Of a stretch of 64,000 bases of DNA, positions 55,017-63,707 are shown piece after piece (the first letter of the stretch is position 1; each line of letters opens with the position of its first letter). The notes under the pieces are model-generated. The model searched no databases, was not told the DNA's origin, and saw nothing but the letters and a program-made list of their open reading frames with translations. The stretch covers positions 1 to 64,000 of the forward strand of contig CALUJC010000001.1 in the NCBI GenBank assembly GCA_944320865.1, in the 5' to 3' direction. The position numbers and the translations under genes were made by a program. Origin of the DNA: an uncultured Bacteroides sp. (GTDB lineage: Bacteria; Bacteroidota; Bacteroidia; Bacteroidales; Bacteroidaceae).

Positions 55017-57759
55017 AATACCACTGGATGTTGCTCTGCGTCTGGCTGCGCTTGTCCCACTTCAGGTCTTGCAGGATGCTGGCGTTGGCGCGGATGGTGA
55101 AGTTGTAGTACTTCCAGCGGCCGAAGGGCGAAAGACTGGCGGACATGCTGAAGCAGTGCAGGTCGCGCGTGATGTTGAACGTGGTCTGCACAATTTCCTT
55201 CTCCTCGAAGTCGTAGCCCGAGTTGAAGCTGATGGACCAGTTGTTGGATATCTTGATGTTGCCCGACGCGCTGAGGTTGTGCGTATAGCGGTAGGGATAA
55301 CGCATGGTCTTGCGGTTGATAGGCTTGGAGCGGTCTTCTGAGATATTGAAACTGTAGTTCAGGTTGATGGACCATGGCATCTTGAATACCTGATAGCCAT
55401 CTTCATCGGCAGCGGCCTGCTCCGTTTTTTTGCCGCCGGTGGAAGACGGGGTTGCGGCATTCTCCTCGCCTGTAGCTTCAGTGCCGTCCTCTTCTCCTTC
55501 CTTAGCCTCTTCTTCGTCTTTCTTTCCGGTAAAGAAACCCTTCAGCTTCTTCCATGTGTCGTTGTTCAGGGTATAGCTGAACGACGAGCCATAGCCTTGG
55601 AAGATACCGAAACGGCCGTAAGACCACTCGGTGCGGTCGTTGTCCACCACGTTGCCCCGCTCGTCGAACTTGTAGCCGTAGGTCTTGAAGCGCGAACTCA
55701 TGCTGAAGGTATAGCTCTTCGTCAGCTTCAGGCGGAGGTTGAGCTGAAGGTCGCTCCACGGCCGTGTGACAGCCGCCATGTTGTAAGAGATGTTAGCACC
55801 CAACTCATCAATCAAGCTGATTTTACGGATGGAGTCATTCTTGTCCTTATACTTCATCTCCAGGTTGTTGGAGATGGAGAAGGTGATGTTGCCCGACTTG
55901 CCTGTACCGGGAGGCGAGAAGGCCTGGCCGGAATAATAAGAGTATTGCACGGTGTCTTGCCCGCCCGCGCTGTTGGGACGGTAGTAGGAGTCGTAGTAAC
56001 CGTAGCGTGGCGACGAAAAGTCGGGCGACCCGCTGATGGAAACAGAGGGCGTGATGACATGGCGTATCTGTATTTCCTTTTTGGGGAAGATAATAGGCTT
56101 GTACATGCCGTATATCTTGGTGTTGATGCCCAAGCTGGCACTGTAGTTGTACACGCGGTGGAAGCCGTAGACAGTATCGGTCTGCACTTCCCGATTGGCT
56201 TCCTCGTCCCAGCCGCGCTTAATCTTGCGGGTGTACCACCGCTCGGTGTAGTTGAAGGAGGGCGTCACATTGAAGTACTTGAACAGGGTAAACGTGGCGC
56301 TGATGGGGATGTCGTGCTGCATGCCGTTGTCCCAGTCTTTGATGAGGTTGGACTTAAAGAGCAGGTTATCCTTCGTCTGTATGCTGTTTTTCAAGCGGCC
56401 GGTATAGCTCAACGATATTTTTTCGTACCACTTTTCATCGCCTACCTGGTGCTTACGCTTGAAGGGGTAGATGGTAGTGAGGTAGATGTTGACATCGGGT
56501 AAGGTGAGGTTAATGGACGAGTCGCGCATGGTTTGCGCAATGTTGGTTGTGGCCGATATCTGGAGCTTACGGTCGAAGAAGTAGCGCGAATAGCTGATAC
56601 TTGAAGTCTTGGTATTCTGCGACATGGCCTGGGCATTGTACAGGTTGCCTATGTTGGAGCGCTCGTAGCTGCTGGTGGAGAAGTTCACGCTGGCCGAGAA
56701 GGTGGAGTTGGGGTTGGCCTTGGCGTCCTGGCGGTGGCTCCACACTATCTTGAAGTCCTTCGACACGGCATAGTCGGGCAAGCCCTTGTCGCCCGTCTTG
56801 GTCACCTGGTAGCTGGCCTGCAGCAGGCCGGAGTATTTGTAACGCTTCACGTAGTTGGTCTCGGCATTGAGCGCCCACGAGCCTTTGGTGAAGATGTCGC
56901 CCTGCACCTTCAAGTCCATCTGGTCGCTGATGGCAAAGTAGTAACCGCCGTTGGTGAGACCGAAACCGCGATTGGAGTCATCCATATAAGAGGGCATCAA
57001 GAATCCCGATGAATAGCTGCTGGAGAAGGGGAAGAAAAAGAAGGGCACCGCCAGGGGCAACGGCACGTCTTCCACCACAAGGTAGGCGGGACCCGTCACG
57101 ATGTTCTTCTTGGGGCGCACCTTGGCATAGGTCATCTGCATGTAGAAGTGGGGGTGCTCGTGGTTGTCACACGTGGTGTAGCGGCCGCTCTTCATGTAGA
57201 GCTCGTCGCTGCTTCCTTTCTTGGCATTATTGCCGGTGACGTAGCCTTCGCCTTGCTGGCTCACCACGTTGCTTATAACACCCTTTTTGCTTTTGAAGTT
57301 GTAGCGGATGGTATTGGTCTCGTAGGGAGTCTCGCCGTCCTTGAACACGGGACGGCCCTGTATGACGCCCAGCGAGTCTTCCACGCCATGGGCATAGACA
57401 ATGCTGCTGTCCATGTTCATGGTGATGACTTCTGCCGTAAGCTCAATATTCTGGTGGGGATAGTTCACTTTGCTTTCGCCGAAGAGGTGGGCATAGCCGT
57501 CTTGGGTAAAGACGAGCGAATCGTTGGCCTCGTAGGTGACGGGGGCATCCAGCCCATTGTCCTTCTTGGCGGCCACGGTGTCTTGGCGCAGGGAGTCGGC
57601 AGCCAATGTGTCGTTCAGGGCCACAGAGTCTTGCGGAGCAATACCTACGGGAGGTTGCACCGGCCTCATACGCCGTTGTGCGACGGCTTCAGTCGAAAAA
57701 GACAACAAGACAAGCAGTAGAAGGAACGATATAAATATGTTCTGTTTCAATGACATCAT
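55015..57759 (-). CDS. Putative LPS-assembly protein LptD (OstA-like)
   Basis: A 914-residue outer-membrane protein. A signal peptide (MMSLKQNIFISFLLLLVLLSFS...) is followed by an OstA/LptA-like beta-jellyroll (about 75-200, LFGESKVNYPHQNIELTAEVI, KDGETPYETNTIRYN) and a long C-terminal barrel ending in aromatic YxW-type sequence (QSNIQWY). There is a Glu/Lys/Ala-rich insert near residue 750 (GKKDEEEAKEGEEDGTEA). The family inserts lipopolysaccharide into the outer leaflet; assignment as the functional LptD of this cell is likely but not certain. It has its own promoter. Confidence 0.85.
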   Translation of the reverse strand: MMSLKQNIFISFLLLLVLLSFSTEAVAQRRMRPVQPPVGIAPQDSVALNDTLAADSLRQDTVAAKKDNGLDAPVTYEANDSLVFTQDGYAHLFGESKVNYPHQNIELTAEVITMNMDSSIVYAHGVEDSLGVIQGRPVFKDGETPYETNTIRYNFKSKKGVISNVVSQQGEGYVTGNNAKKGSSDELYMKSGRYTTCDNHEHPHFYMQMTYAKVRPKKNIVTGPAYLVVEDVPLPLAVPFFFFPFSSSYSSGFLMPSYMDDSNRGFGLTNGGYYFAISDQMDLKVQGDIFTKGSWALNAETNYVKRYKYSGLLQASYQVTKTGDKGLPDYAVSKDFKIVWSHRQDAKANPNSTFSASVNFSTSSYERSNIGNLYNAQAMSQNTKTSSISYSRYFFDRKLQISATTNIAQTMRDSSINLTLPDVNIYLTTIYPFKRKHQVGDEKWYEKISLSYTGRLKNSIQTKDNLLFKSNLIKDWDNGMQHDIPISATFTLFKYFNVTPSFNYTERWYTRKIKRGWDEEANREVQTDTVYGFHRVYNYSASLGINTKIYGMYKPIIFPKKEIQIRHVITPSVSISGSPDFSSPRYGYYDSYYRPNSAGGQDTVQYSYYSGQAFSPPGTGKSGNITFSISNNLEMKYKDKNDSIRKISLIDELGANISYNMAAVTRPWSDLQLNLRLKLTKSYTFSMSSRFKTYGYKFDERGNVVDNDRTEWSYGRFGIFQGYGSSFSYTLNNDTWKKLKGFFTGKKDEEEAKEGEEDGTEATGEENAATPSSTGGKKTEQAAADEDGYQVFKMPWSINLNYSFNISEDRSKPINRKTMRYPYRYTHNLSASGNIKISNNWSISFNSGYDFEEKEIVQTTFNITRDLHCFSMSASLSPFGRWKYYNFTIRANASILQDLKWDKRSQTQSNIQWY

Positions 57760-57785
57760 TGACTAAGGGTTTGCGCTTGAAGGGG

Positions 57786-57793
57786 CAAAAGTA
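57786..57793 (-). promoter_or_regulatory. Promoter -7 box for lptD
   Basis: TACTTTTG on the minus strand, 26 bp upstream of the ATG. Confidence 0.55.
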
Positions 57794-57838
57794 CTGATTT
57801 TATACGTATAATCCTGTTTTTTAAAGAAATTTAGGTGC

Positions 57839-58378
57839 TTACAAGAACAGTTCGCACCAGCGGTCGAAACGAGCCAGGCCTTCTTCACCATACTTCTGGA
57901 GGCTTTTTCGGGCTTTTTCCACCGTCTTTTCGTCATCCAAATGGGTTTTGGAGAAGAACTTGTCGGCAAAGCAGATGACTTGCTCCTCCAAGGTGACGGG
58001 CTGCAGGTCGCGGTGAGGCAAGGGCAGGTTTTCGCGCTCTATTTGCTCCAGCGAGATGCCGGCACCCGTGTGGCGCTCGCACACCAGGGCATGGCGGAAG
58101 TAACCCTCACGACGCATCAGTTCGGCACCTAGGTATCCGTGGCAGATGTAGGGCTTGTCGCCATAGCAATGGATGGAAGGGGCATCGGTCATAAAGATGC
58201 CTATGTCGTGCAGCATGGCGGCTTCATATACAAAACGTTGGTCTAAGTGGAGTTCGGGATGGCGTTCGGCAATCTGCGCGGCTTTCTCGGCCACATCGGC
58301 AGAATGCCTCAACAGGATGTATTGCAAGGGGGCATTATCATCGGGATAATACTTCTGTATCAGGGCAACTGGATCCAC
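57839..58378 (-). CDS. HD-domain phosphohydrolase
   Basis: A 179-residue HD protein. The metal motif is AAMLHDIGIFMTD (His-Asp), with HSADVAEKAAQIA upstream, HGYLGAELMR, ERHTGAG and a last Asp in ICFADKFFSK. The family hydrolyses nucleotide phosphates or related phosphoesters; the substrate is not known. It lies just upstream of lptD, but lptD has its own -7 box. Confidence 0.85.
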   Translation of the reverse strand: MDPVALIQKYYPDDNAPLQYILLRHSADVAEKAAQIAERHPELHLDQRFVYEAAMLHDIGIFMTDAPSIHCYGDKPYICHGYLGAELMRREGYFRHALVCERHTGAGISLEQIERENLPLPHRDLQPVTLEEQVICFADKFFSKTHLDDEKTVEKARKSLQKYGEEGLARFDRWCELFL

Positions 58379-58406
58379 GTTCTATCAGTTTTTTAGTTTA
58401 CGGGCG

Positions 58407-58414
58407 CAAATGTA
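58407..58414 (-). promoter_or_regulatory. Promoter -7 box for the HD gene
   Basis: TACATTTG on the minus strand, 28 bp upstream of the ATG at 58378. Confidence 0.55.
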
Positions 58415-58482
58415 CGAATTAATCTGAAACCTGCATGCCTTGCATTCCCGGCATTTTGCTGGTTTATTCCAAAGAAATTGCG

Positions 58483-58490
58483 TAAGTTTG
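58483..58490 (+). promoter_or_regulatory. Promoter -7 box for DPP-IV and lipA
   Basis: TAAGTTTG, 38 bp before the ATG at 58529. Confidence 0.5.
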
Positions 58491-58528
58491 CAAAATCATA
58501 CATTTATAAACAACGTTCATACCGGAAT

Positions 58529-60742
58529 ATGAGACAATTAGGTATTTTATTCTTCTGCTGCCTCTGCACGCTGGCAAGCTTTGCACAAGGAGGCAAGACA
58601 CTCGAACTGAAAGAAATTGTATCGGGACAATTCACCCCCGAAAACATTTACGGCGTCATCCCCATCCCGGGCGACGGGGAACACTACTCGCAAATGAATG
58701 CCGAGCGTACACAAATCATCAAATACTCCTTCAAGACGGGGAAGGCCGTGGAAGTGCTGTTTGACGCCACCACGGCACGCGAGTGCCCGTTCAAGACCTT
58801 CGACAGCTACAGCTTCTCGCCCGATGGAAGCAAGCTGCTTATCGCTACAGAGACCACGCCTATCTATCGCCGTTCCTATACCGCCGTGCACTACCTGTAC
58901 AGCCTGAAGCGCAATCTGGAGGGAAAAATCAACAATGTGGTAGAGAGGCTGTCGGACGGAGGTCCGCAACAGGTGCCGGTATTCTCGCCGGACGGCAACA
59001 TGGTGGCCTTTGTGCGCGACAATAACATATTCTTAGTGAAGCTGCTGTACAACAACAGCGAGAGCCAGGTGACGGAAGACGGGAAACGGAACAGCGTGCT
59101 GAACGGCATTCCCGACTGGGTGTATGAAGAAGAGTTTGCCTTCAACCGGGCCCTGGAGTTCAGTGCCGACAGCAAGATGCTGGCTTTCGTCCGTTTTGAC
59201 GAAGCGGCTGTATCATCCTATTCGTTTCCCGTATATGCCGGCGAAGCGCCACGCATAGATGCTTATGCCAAATATCCGGGCGCCTATACCTATAAATATC
59301 CCAAGACGGGAGAAGCCAACTCCAAGGTTTCGGTGCACACCTTCGACATCAAGACGAAGGTGACAAGGCGCATCGACGTGCCCCTGGATGAAGACGGCTA
59401 CATTCCCCGCATCCAATTCACCAAAGACCCCAATAAGCTGGCCATCCTTACGCTGAACCGTCACCAGAACCGCCTGGACCTTTACTTTGCCGACCCGCGC
59501 AGCACCGTCTGCAAATTGGTGCTGCGTGACGAGAGCGACACGTACATCAAGGAAGGCACCTTCGGCTATATCCGCTTCTACCCCGAGCACTTCAGCTTTG
59601 CCAGCGAAAAGAGCGGCTATAACCACCTGTACTGGTATAACATGAACGGCAGCCTGCAAAAACAAATCACCTCGGGCCAGTACGAAGTGACGGGCTTCCT
59701 GGGTTATGACGAAAAGGAGGGCGCCTTCTACTACACCAGCAACGAGGAAAGCCCCATGCGCCAGGCCGTCTACAAGACAGACCGGAAGGGGAAGAAGACC
59801 AAACTGTCCACCCAGGCAGGTACCAACAGCGCCCAGTTCAGCACGGACATGAAGTACTACATGAACCGCTACACCAGCCTGAACACCCCGGTCGTCATCA
59901 CCCTGAACGACAACAAAGGCAAGGTGCTCACCACCCTGGTAGACAACCAGAAGCTGAAGGACAAGATGGCACAATACGCCATGCCACAGAAGGAGTTCTT
60001 CAGTTTCCAGACATCGGACGGCACCGTGCTGAACGGATGGATGATGAAACCTGCCGACTTCTCGGAAGCGAAGAAGTATCCCGTGCTGATGTACCAGTAC
60101 AGCGGCCCCGGCTCGCAGGAGGTGGTAGACCGCTTCAGCATCAGTTGGGAGACGTACATGGCCTCGCAAGGCTATGTGGTAGTCTGCGTGGACGGGCGAG
60201 GCACCGGCGGACGGGGAGCGGCCTTCGAGAAATGCACTTACCTGAATCTGGGCGTCAAGGAGGCACACGACCAGGTGGAAACCGCCCTCTACCTAGGCAG
60301 CCTGCCCTATGTGGACAAGCAGCGCATAGGCATTTGGGGATGGAGCTTCGGGGGCTACATGACGCTGATGAGCATGAGCGAGGGCACGCCTGTATTCCGC
60401 GCCGGCGTTGCGGTGGCCGCCGTGACCGACTGGAACTACTACGACACCATCTACGGCGAGCGATTCATGCGCACTCCGCAGGAGAATGCCGAGGGCTACA
60501 AGGCGGCTTCGGCCTTCACCCGTGCCGACAAGTTGCATGGCGACCTTCTGCTGGTGCATGGCACGGCCGACGACAATGTGCACTATCAGAACTGTGCCGA
60601 GTATGCCGAACACCTGGTGCAACTGGGCAAGCAGTTCGACATGCAGATTTATACCAACCGCAACCACAGCATCTTCGGCGGGAACACAAGACTGCACCTG
60701 TACACCAAGTTGACGAACTTTTTCAACGAGAAACTGAAATGA
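58529..60742 (+). CDS. Dipeptidyl peptidase IV (S9B prolyl peptidase)
   Basis: A 737-residue periplasmic or surface serine peptidase. A signal peptide (MRQLGILFFCCLCTLASFAQ) precedes the eight-blade propeller (about 25-480) with DPPIV motifs (DWVYEEEF) and the alpha/beta-hydrolase domain with GWSFGG (Ser606), Asp681 or 682 in HGTADDNVH and His713 in NRNHSIF. It removes Xaa-Pro dipeptides from peptides. Start at 58529 gives the signal peptide; the upstream 17 residues cross the promoter. Its stop overlaps lipA by four bases. Confidence 0.93.
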   Translation: MRQLGILFFCCLCTLASFAQGGKTLELKEIVSGQFTPENIYGVIPIPGDGEHYSQMNAERTQIIKYSFKTGKAVEVLFDATTARECPFKTFDSYSFSPDGSKLLIATETTPIYRRSYTAVHYLYSLKRNLEGKINNVVERLSDGGPQQVPVFSPDGNMVAFVRDNNIFLVKLLYNNSESQVTEDGKRNSVLNGIPDWVYEEEFAFNRALEFSADSKMLAFVRFDEAAVSSYSFPVYAGEAPRIDAYAKYPGAYTYKYPKTGEANSKVSVHTFDIKTKVTRRIDVPLDEDGYIPRIQFTKDPNKLAILTLNRHQNRLDLYFADPRSTVCKLVLRDESDTYIKEGTFGYIRFYPEHFSFASEKSGYNHLYWYNMNGSLQKQITSGQYEVTGFLGYDEKEGAFYYTSNEESPMRQAVYKTDRKGKKTKLSTQAGTNSAQFSTDMKYYMNRYTSLNTPVVITLNDNKGKVLTTLVDNQKLKDKMAQYAMPQKEFFSFQTSDGTVLNGWMMKPADFSEAKKYPVLMYQYSGPGSQEVVDRFSISWETYMASQGYVVVCVDGRGTGGRGAAFEKCTYLNLGVKEAHDQVETALYLGSLPYVDKQRIGIWGWSFGGYMTLMSMSEGTPVFRAGVAVAAVTDWNYYDTIYGERFMRTPQENAEGYKAASAFTRADKLHGDLLLVHGTADDNVHYQNCAEYAEHLVQLGKQFDMQIYTNRNHSIFGGNTRLHLYTKLTNFFNEKLK

Positions 60743-61611
60743 CCCCGCAAGACTCTCCCCAAAAGCCCCTGCGGAAGCCCGAATGGCTGAAGATAAGCAT
60801 AGCCGCCAATGAGCGATACACTGAGACCAAGCACATAGTGGAGGCGCACGGCCTGCACACCATCTGCAGCAGCGGGCGATGCCCCAACCTGGGCGAGTGC
60901 TGGGGGCGGGGCACGGCCACCTTCATGATAGGGGGCGACACGTGCACCCGCAGCTGCCGATTCTGCAACACGAAGACGGGCAAGCCGCTGCCACTGGACC
61001 CCGACGAGCCGGAGCATGTGGCGGAGTCGGTGGCGCTGATGAAGCTGAAACATGCCGTAGTGACATCGGTAGACCGCGACGACCTGCCCGACCTGGGCGC
61101 CGCACACTGGGCACGCACCATACGCACCCTGCGCAGCCGATGCCCGCAGACGACCATCGAGGTACTGGTGCCCGACTTCCAAGGGCGCGCGGAGCTGGTG
61201 GCACAGGTCATTGAGGCACGGCCCGACATCATGGCGCACAACATGGAAACCATCCGACGCCTCAGCCCCCAGGTGCGCAGCGCAGCCCGCTATGACACCA
61301 GCCTGGAGGTGCTGAGGCAAATAGCCGGAAGCGGCATCACCTGCAAGAGCGGCATCATGGTGGGGCTGGGCGAAACGCCCAACGAGGTGGAGGAACTGAT
61401 GGATGACCTCATTGCCGTAGGTTGCCAGGTGCTCACCATCGGCCAATACCTGCAGCCCTCACGCCGGCATTGGCCCGTGGCCGAGTATGTGACGCCCGCG
61501 CAGTTTGCCCGCTACAAAGAGACGGCGTTGGCCAAAGGCTTCCGGCAAGTGGAGAGCGGACCGCTGGTGCGTTCGTCCTACCACGCGGAGCAGACGGCAC
61601 GAAGGCTGTAG
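60739..61611 (+). CDS. Lipoyl synthase
   Basis: A 290-residue radical SAM enzyme that inserts two sulfurs into octanoyl groups on lipoate-dependent enzymes. The auxiliary cluster motif is CSSGRCPNLGEC, the radical SAM motif CTRSCRFCNT, and RSSYHAEQ at the C-terminus supplies the conserved serine. The ATGA overlap with the DPP-IV gene shows co-translation, an odd pair. Full length. Confidence 0.95.
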   Translation: MTPQDSPQKPLRKPEWLKISIAANERYTETKHIVEAHGLHTICSSGRCPNLGECWGRGTATFMIGGDTCTRSCRFCNTKTGKPLPLDPDEPEHVAESVALMKLKHAVVTSVDRDDLPDLGAAHWARTIRTLRSRCPQTTIEVLVPDFQGRAELVAQVIEARPDIMAHNMETIRRLSPQVRSAARYDTSLEVLRQIAGSGITCKSGIMVGLGETPNEVEELMDDLIAVGCQVLTIGQYLQPSRRHWPVAEYVTPAQFARYKETALAKGFRQVESGPLVRSSYHAEQTARRL

Positions 61612-61627
61612 ACCGGCGGGTGGAATC

Positions 61628-62329
61628 TCACTTATAAATCAGGAAAATGCAAGGAATCTTGGACAGGTCGGGCACACGGCCTGTCCATTCTTTTAGGGTA
61701 CGGGTGTGCACATACTCGCCCTCGCAGGTCAGGTTGGCGGCGATGCAGAGGCGCGTCCCCGGGCGGCAGGTGTGCAGTATGTCTTCCACCAGCCGGTTGT
61801 TGCGGTAAGGGGTTTCTATGAAGAGTTGCGTCTGGTCCTCGGCATAGGCGCGCTGCTCCAGCTGCTTGAGTCGGGCGGCGCGGGCCTGCGGGTCGATGGG
61901 CAGGTAGCCGTTGAAGGCGAAGCTTTGGCCGTTGAAACCGGAGGCCATGACGGAGAGGATGATGCTCGAGGGGCCCACGAGCGGCACCACGTGCAGGCCC
62001 CGTCGCTGCGCCTGGGCCACCACGTCGGCGCCCGGATCGGCCACGGCGGGGCATCCGGCCTCGGAGATGACGCCCATGTCCTCCCCAGCCTCCAGGGGGC
62101 GCAGGTAGCCGCTCACGGCCTCGGGGGTGGTGTGCTTATTCAGCGGGTAGAACGTGAGGGCGTCGATGTCAATGTCGCGATCCACCCGCTTGAGGAAGCG
62201 TCGGGCAGAGCGCACGTCTTCCACTATGAAGTGGCGGATGCGGAGGATGATGTCACGGTTGTACGCGGGCAGTACGTTCTGCCACGGGGTGTCGCCCAAG
62301 GTGACGGGCAGCAGGTAGAGGGCTGGCAT
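61628..62329 (-). CDS. RsmI-like SAM-dependent methyltransferase
   Basis: A 233-residue tetrapyrrole-methylase-fold protein. The motifs are LYLLPVTLGDTPWQNVLPA, VISEAGCPAVADPGADVV and VPLVGPSSIILSVMASGFNGQ, then FIETPYRN, as in RsmI, which 2'-O-methylates C1402 of 16S rRNA. It is shorter than E. coli RsmI (about 286) and the N-terminus differs, so another substrate is possible. Array F lies upstream. Confidence 0.85.
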   Translation of the reverse strand: MPALYLLPVTLGDTPWQNVLPAYNRDIILRIRHFIVEDVRSARRFLKRVDRDIDIDALTFYPLNKHTTPEAVSGYLRPLEAGEDMGVISEAGCPAVADPGADVVAQAQRRGLHVVPLVGPSSIILSVMASGFNGQSFAFNGYLPIDPQARAARLKQLEQRAYAEDQTQLFIETPYRNNRLVEDILHTCRPGTRLCIAANLTCEGEYVHTRTLKEWTGRVPDLSKIPCIFLIYK

Positions 62330-62369
62330 AAGTGAAGGTTATAATTGTTTACAGCAAAAAAGTAATGTG

Positions 62370-62472
62370 ACATCAGTTCAAGACTGAAGCCACATCAGTT
62401 CAAGACTGAAGGTACATCAGTTCAAGACTGATGTGGCATCACTTCAAGACTGATGTACCTTCATTTTAAGAG
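62370..62472. repeat. Phased palindrome array F (5 x 22 bp)
   Basis: CATCAGTTCAAGACTGATG-type palindromes begin at 62371, 62393, 62415, 62437 and (decayed) 62459, always 22 bp apart. The array starts 41 bp upstream of the RsmI-like gene. Confidence 0.9.
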
Positions 62473-62567
62473 TATTGGTTATCAAGTATTTACAAAATGC
62501 AGGCTGGATATACATTTTTTCTGACATCAAAGAGGCCTGTCAGGATGGTTTTACTCATTGTTTTGCC

Positions 62568-62648
62568 CTGTCATCCTGAACGAAGTGAAGGATCTCTCAT
62601 TGATTTATGCTATTAGGAGATTCTTCGCTTGCGCTCAGAATGACAGAC
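62568..62648 (+). repeat. Dispersed CATCCTGAACG repeat, copy 3
   Basis: TGTCATCCTGAACG, GAAGGATCTC, AGGAGATTCTTC and CAGAATGACAG occur in the order seen at 1605-1701 and 25258-25320. Confidence 0.7.
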
Positions 62649-62702
62649 TATATCTTAATGAAATAGCCAATGATATCCATTCCGACTTTCGGTTTTCCCC
62701 TG

Positions 62703-63560
62703 TCATCCGTAGATGATGTGGCCGTCTTGGTCCATGTATTCCTCCAGGCCTTTCTGGTAGGTGTTCATTGCCCTAAGGCTCATGCCCATGCTGGAGAAGC
62801 CCCCGTCGTGGTAGAGGTTCTGCATGGTGACCTTGCGGGTGAGGTCGGAGAACATCACGATGCAGTAGTCAGCACACTCGTCGGCCGAAGCATTGCCCAG
62901 CGGAGACATGCGGCTGGCAAAGTCGAACAGCTTGTCCATATCCTTCACGCCCGAGCCGGCGGTGGTCATGGTGGGCGATTGCGATATGGTGTTTACCCGC
63001 ACATGGTGCTCGCGTCCGTAGATGTAGCCAAAGCTGCGGGCAATGCTCTCCAGCAGGGCCTTGGCGTCGGCCATGTCGTTGTAGCCGAAGAAGGTGCGCT
63101 GGGCGGCCACGTAGCTCAGGGCCAGTATGGACCCGTATTCGGCCACAGCGTCAAGCTTCTTGGCCGTCTGTATCATCTTGTGGAAGGAGATGGCGGAGAT
63201 GTCGAGCGTCTTGCCCAGCATGTCGTAGTCCAGGTCGTCATAAGTGCGGCGCTTACGCACGTTGGGCGACATGCCGATGGAGTGAAGCACGAAGTCCACC
63301 TGTCCGCCCAATACCTCCATCGAGCGGGTGAACACCGTCTTCAAGTCCTCCACGCTGGTGGCGTCGGCGGGGATAACCTCGCACTGCAGCTTCTCGGCCA
63401 GGGCCGACACCTGACCCATGCGCACGGCCACGGGAGTGTTCGACAGGGTGATGCGGGCGCCATTCTCCACGGCCTTCTCGGCCACCTTCCAGGCAATGGA
63501 TTGTTCGTTGAGGGCACCGAAGATGATGCCTTTCTTACCTTGCAAAAGATTGTAACTCAT
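62703..63560 (-). CDS. Enoyl-[acyl-carrier-protein] reductase (FabI)
   Basis: A 285-residue short-chain dehydrogenase for the last reduction of fatty-acid elongation. The N-terminal GALNEQSIAWKVAE is the FabI form of the Rossmann glycine motif; the catalytic pattern Y-x6-K lies in FFGYNDMADAKALLES; VRVNTISQSPT and GSGVKDMDKLFDF follow. FabI here matches the thioesterase at 15055 as part of the type II fatty-acid system. It has a -7 box 36 bp upstream. Confidence 0.94.
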   Translation of the reverse strand: MSYNLLQGKKGIIFGALNEQSIAWKVAEKAVENGARITLSNTPVAVRMGQVSALAEKLQCEVIPADATSVEDLKTVFTRSMEVLGGQVDFVLHSIGMSPNVRKRRTYDDLDYDMLGKTLDISAISFHKMIQTAKKLDAVAEYGSILALSYVAAQRTFFGYNDMADAKALLESIARSFGYIYGREHHVRVNTISQSPTMTTAGSGVKDMDKLFDFASRMSPLGNASADECADYCIVMFSDLTRKVTMQNLYHDGGFSSMGMSLRAMNTYQKGLEEYMDQDGHIIYG

Positions 63561-63595
63561 ACCTATTTACTGTTTAATTACTAAAAATCAGGGCG

Positions 63596-63603
63596 CAAAG
63601 ATA
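63596..63603 (-). promoter_or_regulatory. Promoter -7 box for fabI
   Basis: TATCTTTG on the minus strand, 36 bp upstream of the fabI ATG. Confidence 0.6.
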
Positions 63604-63675
63604 CGTACTTTCTGCCTAAAAACATGAAAAGCAGAGAAAGAATTGCACATCGGCACGGCTTTGGGCGCAAATCAC

Positions 63676-63683
63676 TATCTTTG
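63676..63683 (+). promoter_or_regulatory. Promoter -7 box for the final HAD gene
   Basis: TATCTTTG, 25 bp before the ATG at 63708. Confidence 0.6.
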
Positions 63684-63707
63684 TCCCGGCAATAAACAAC
63701 GACTAAA

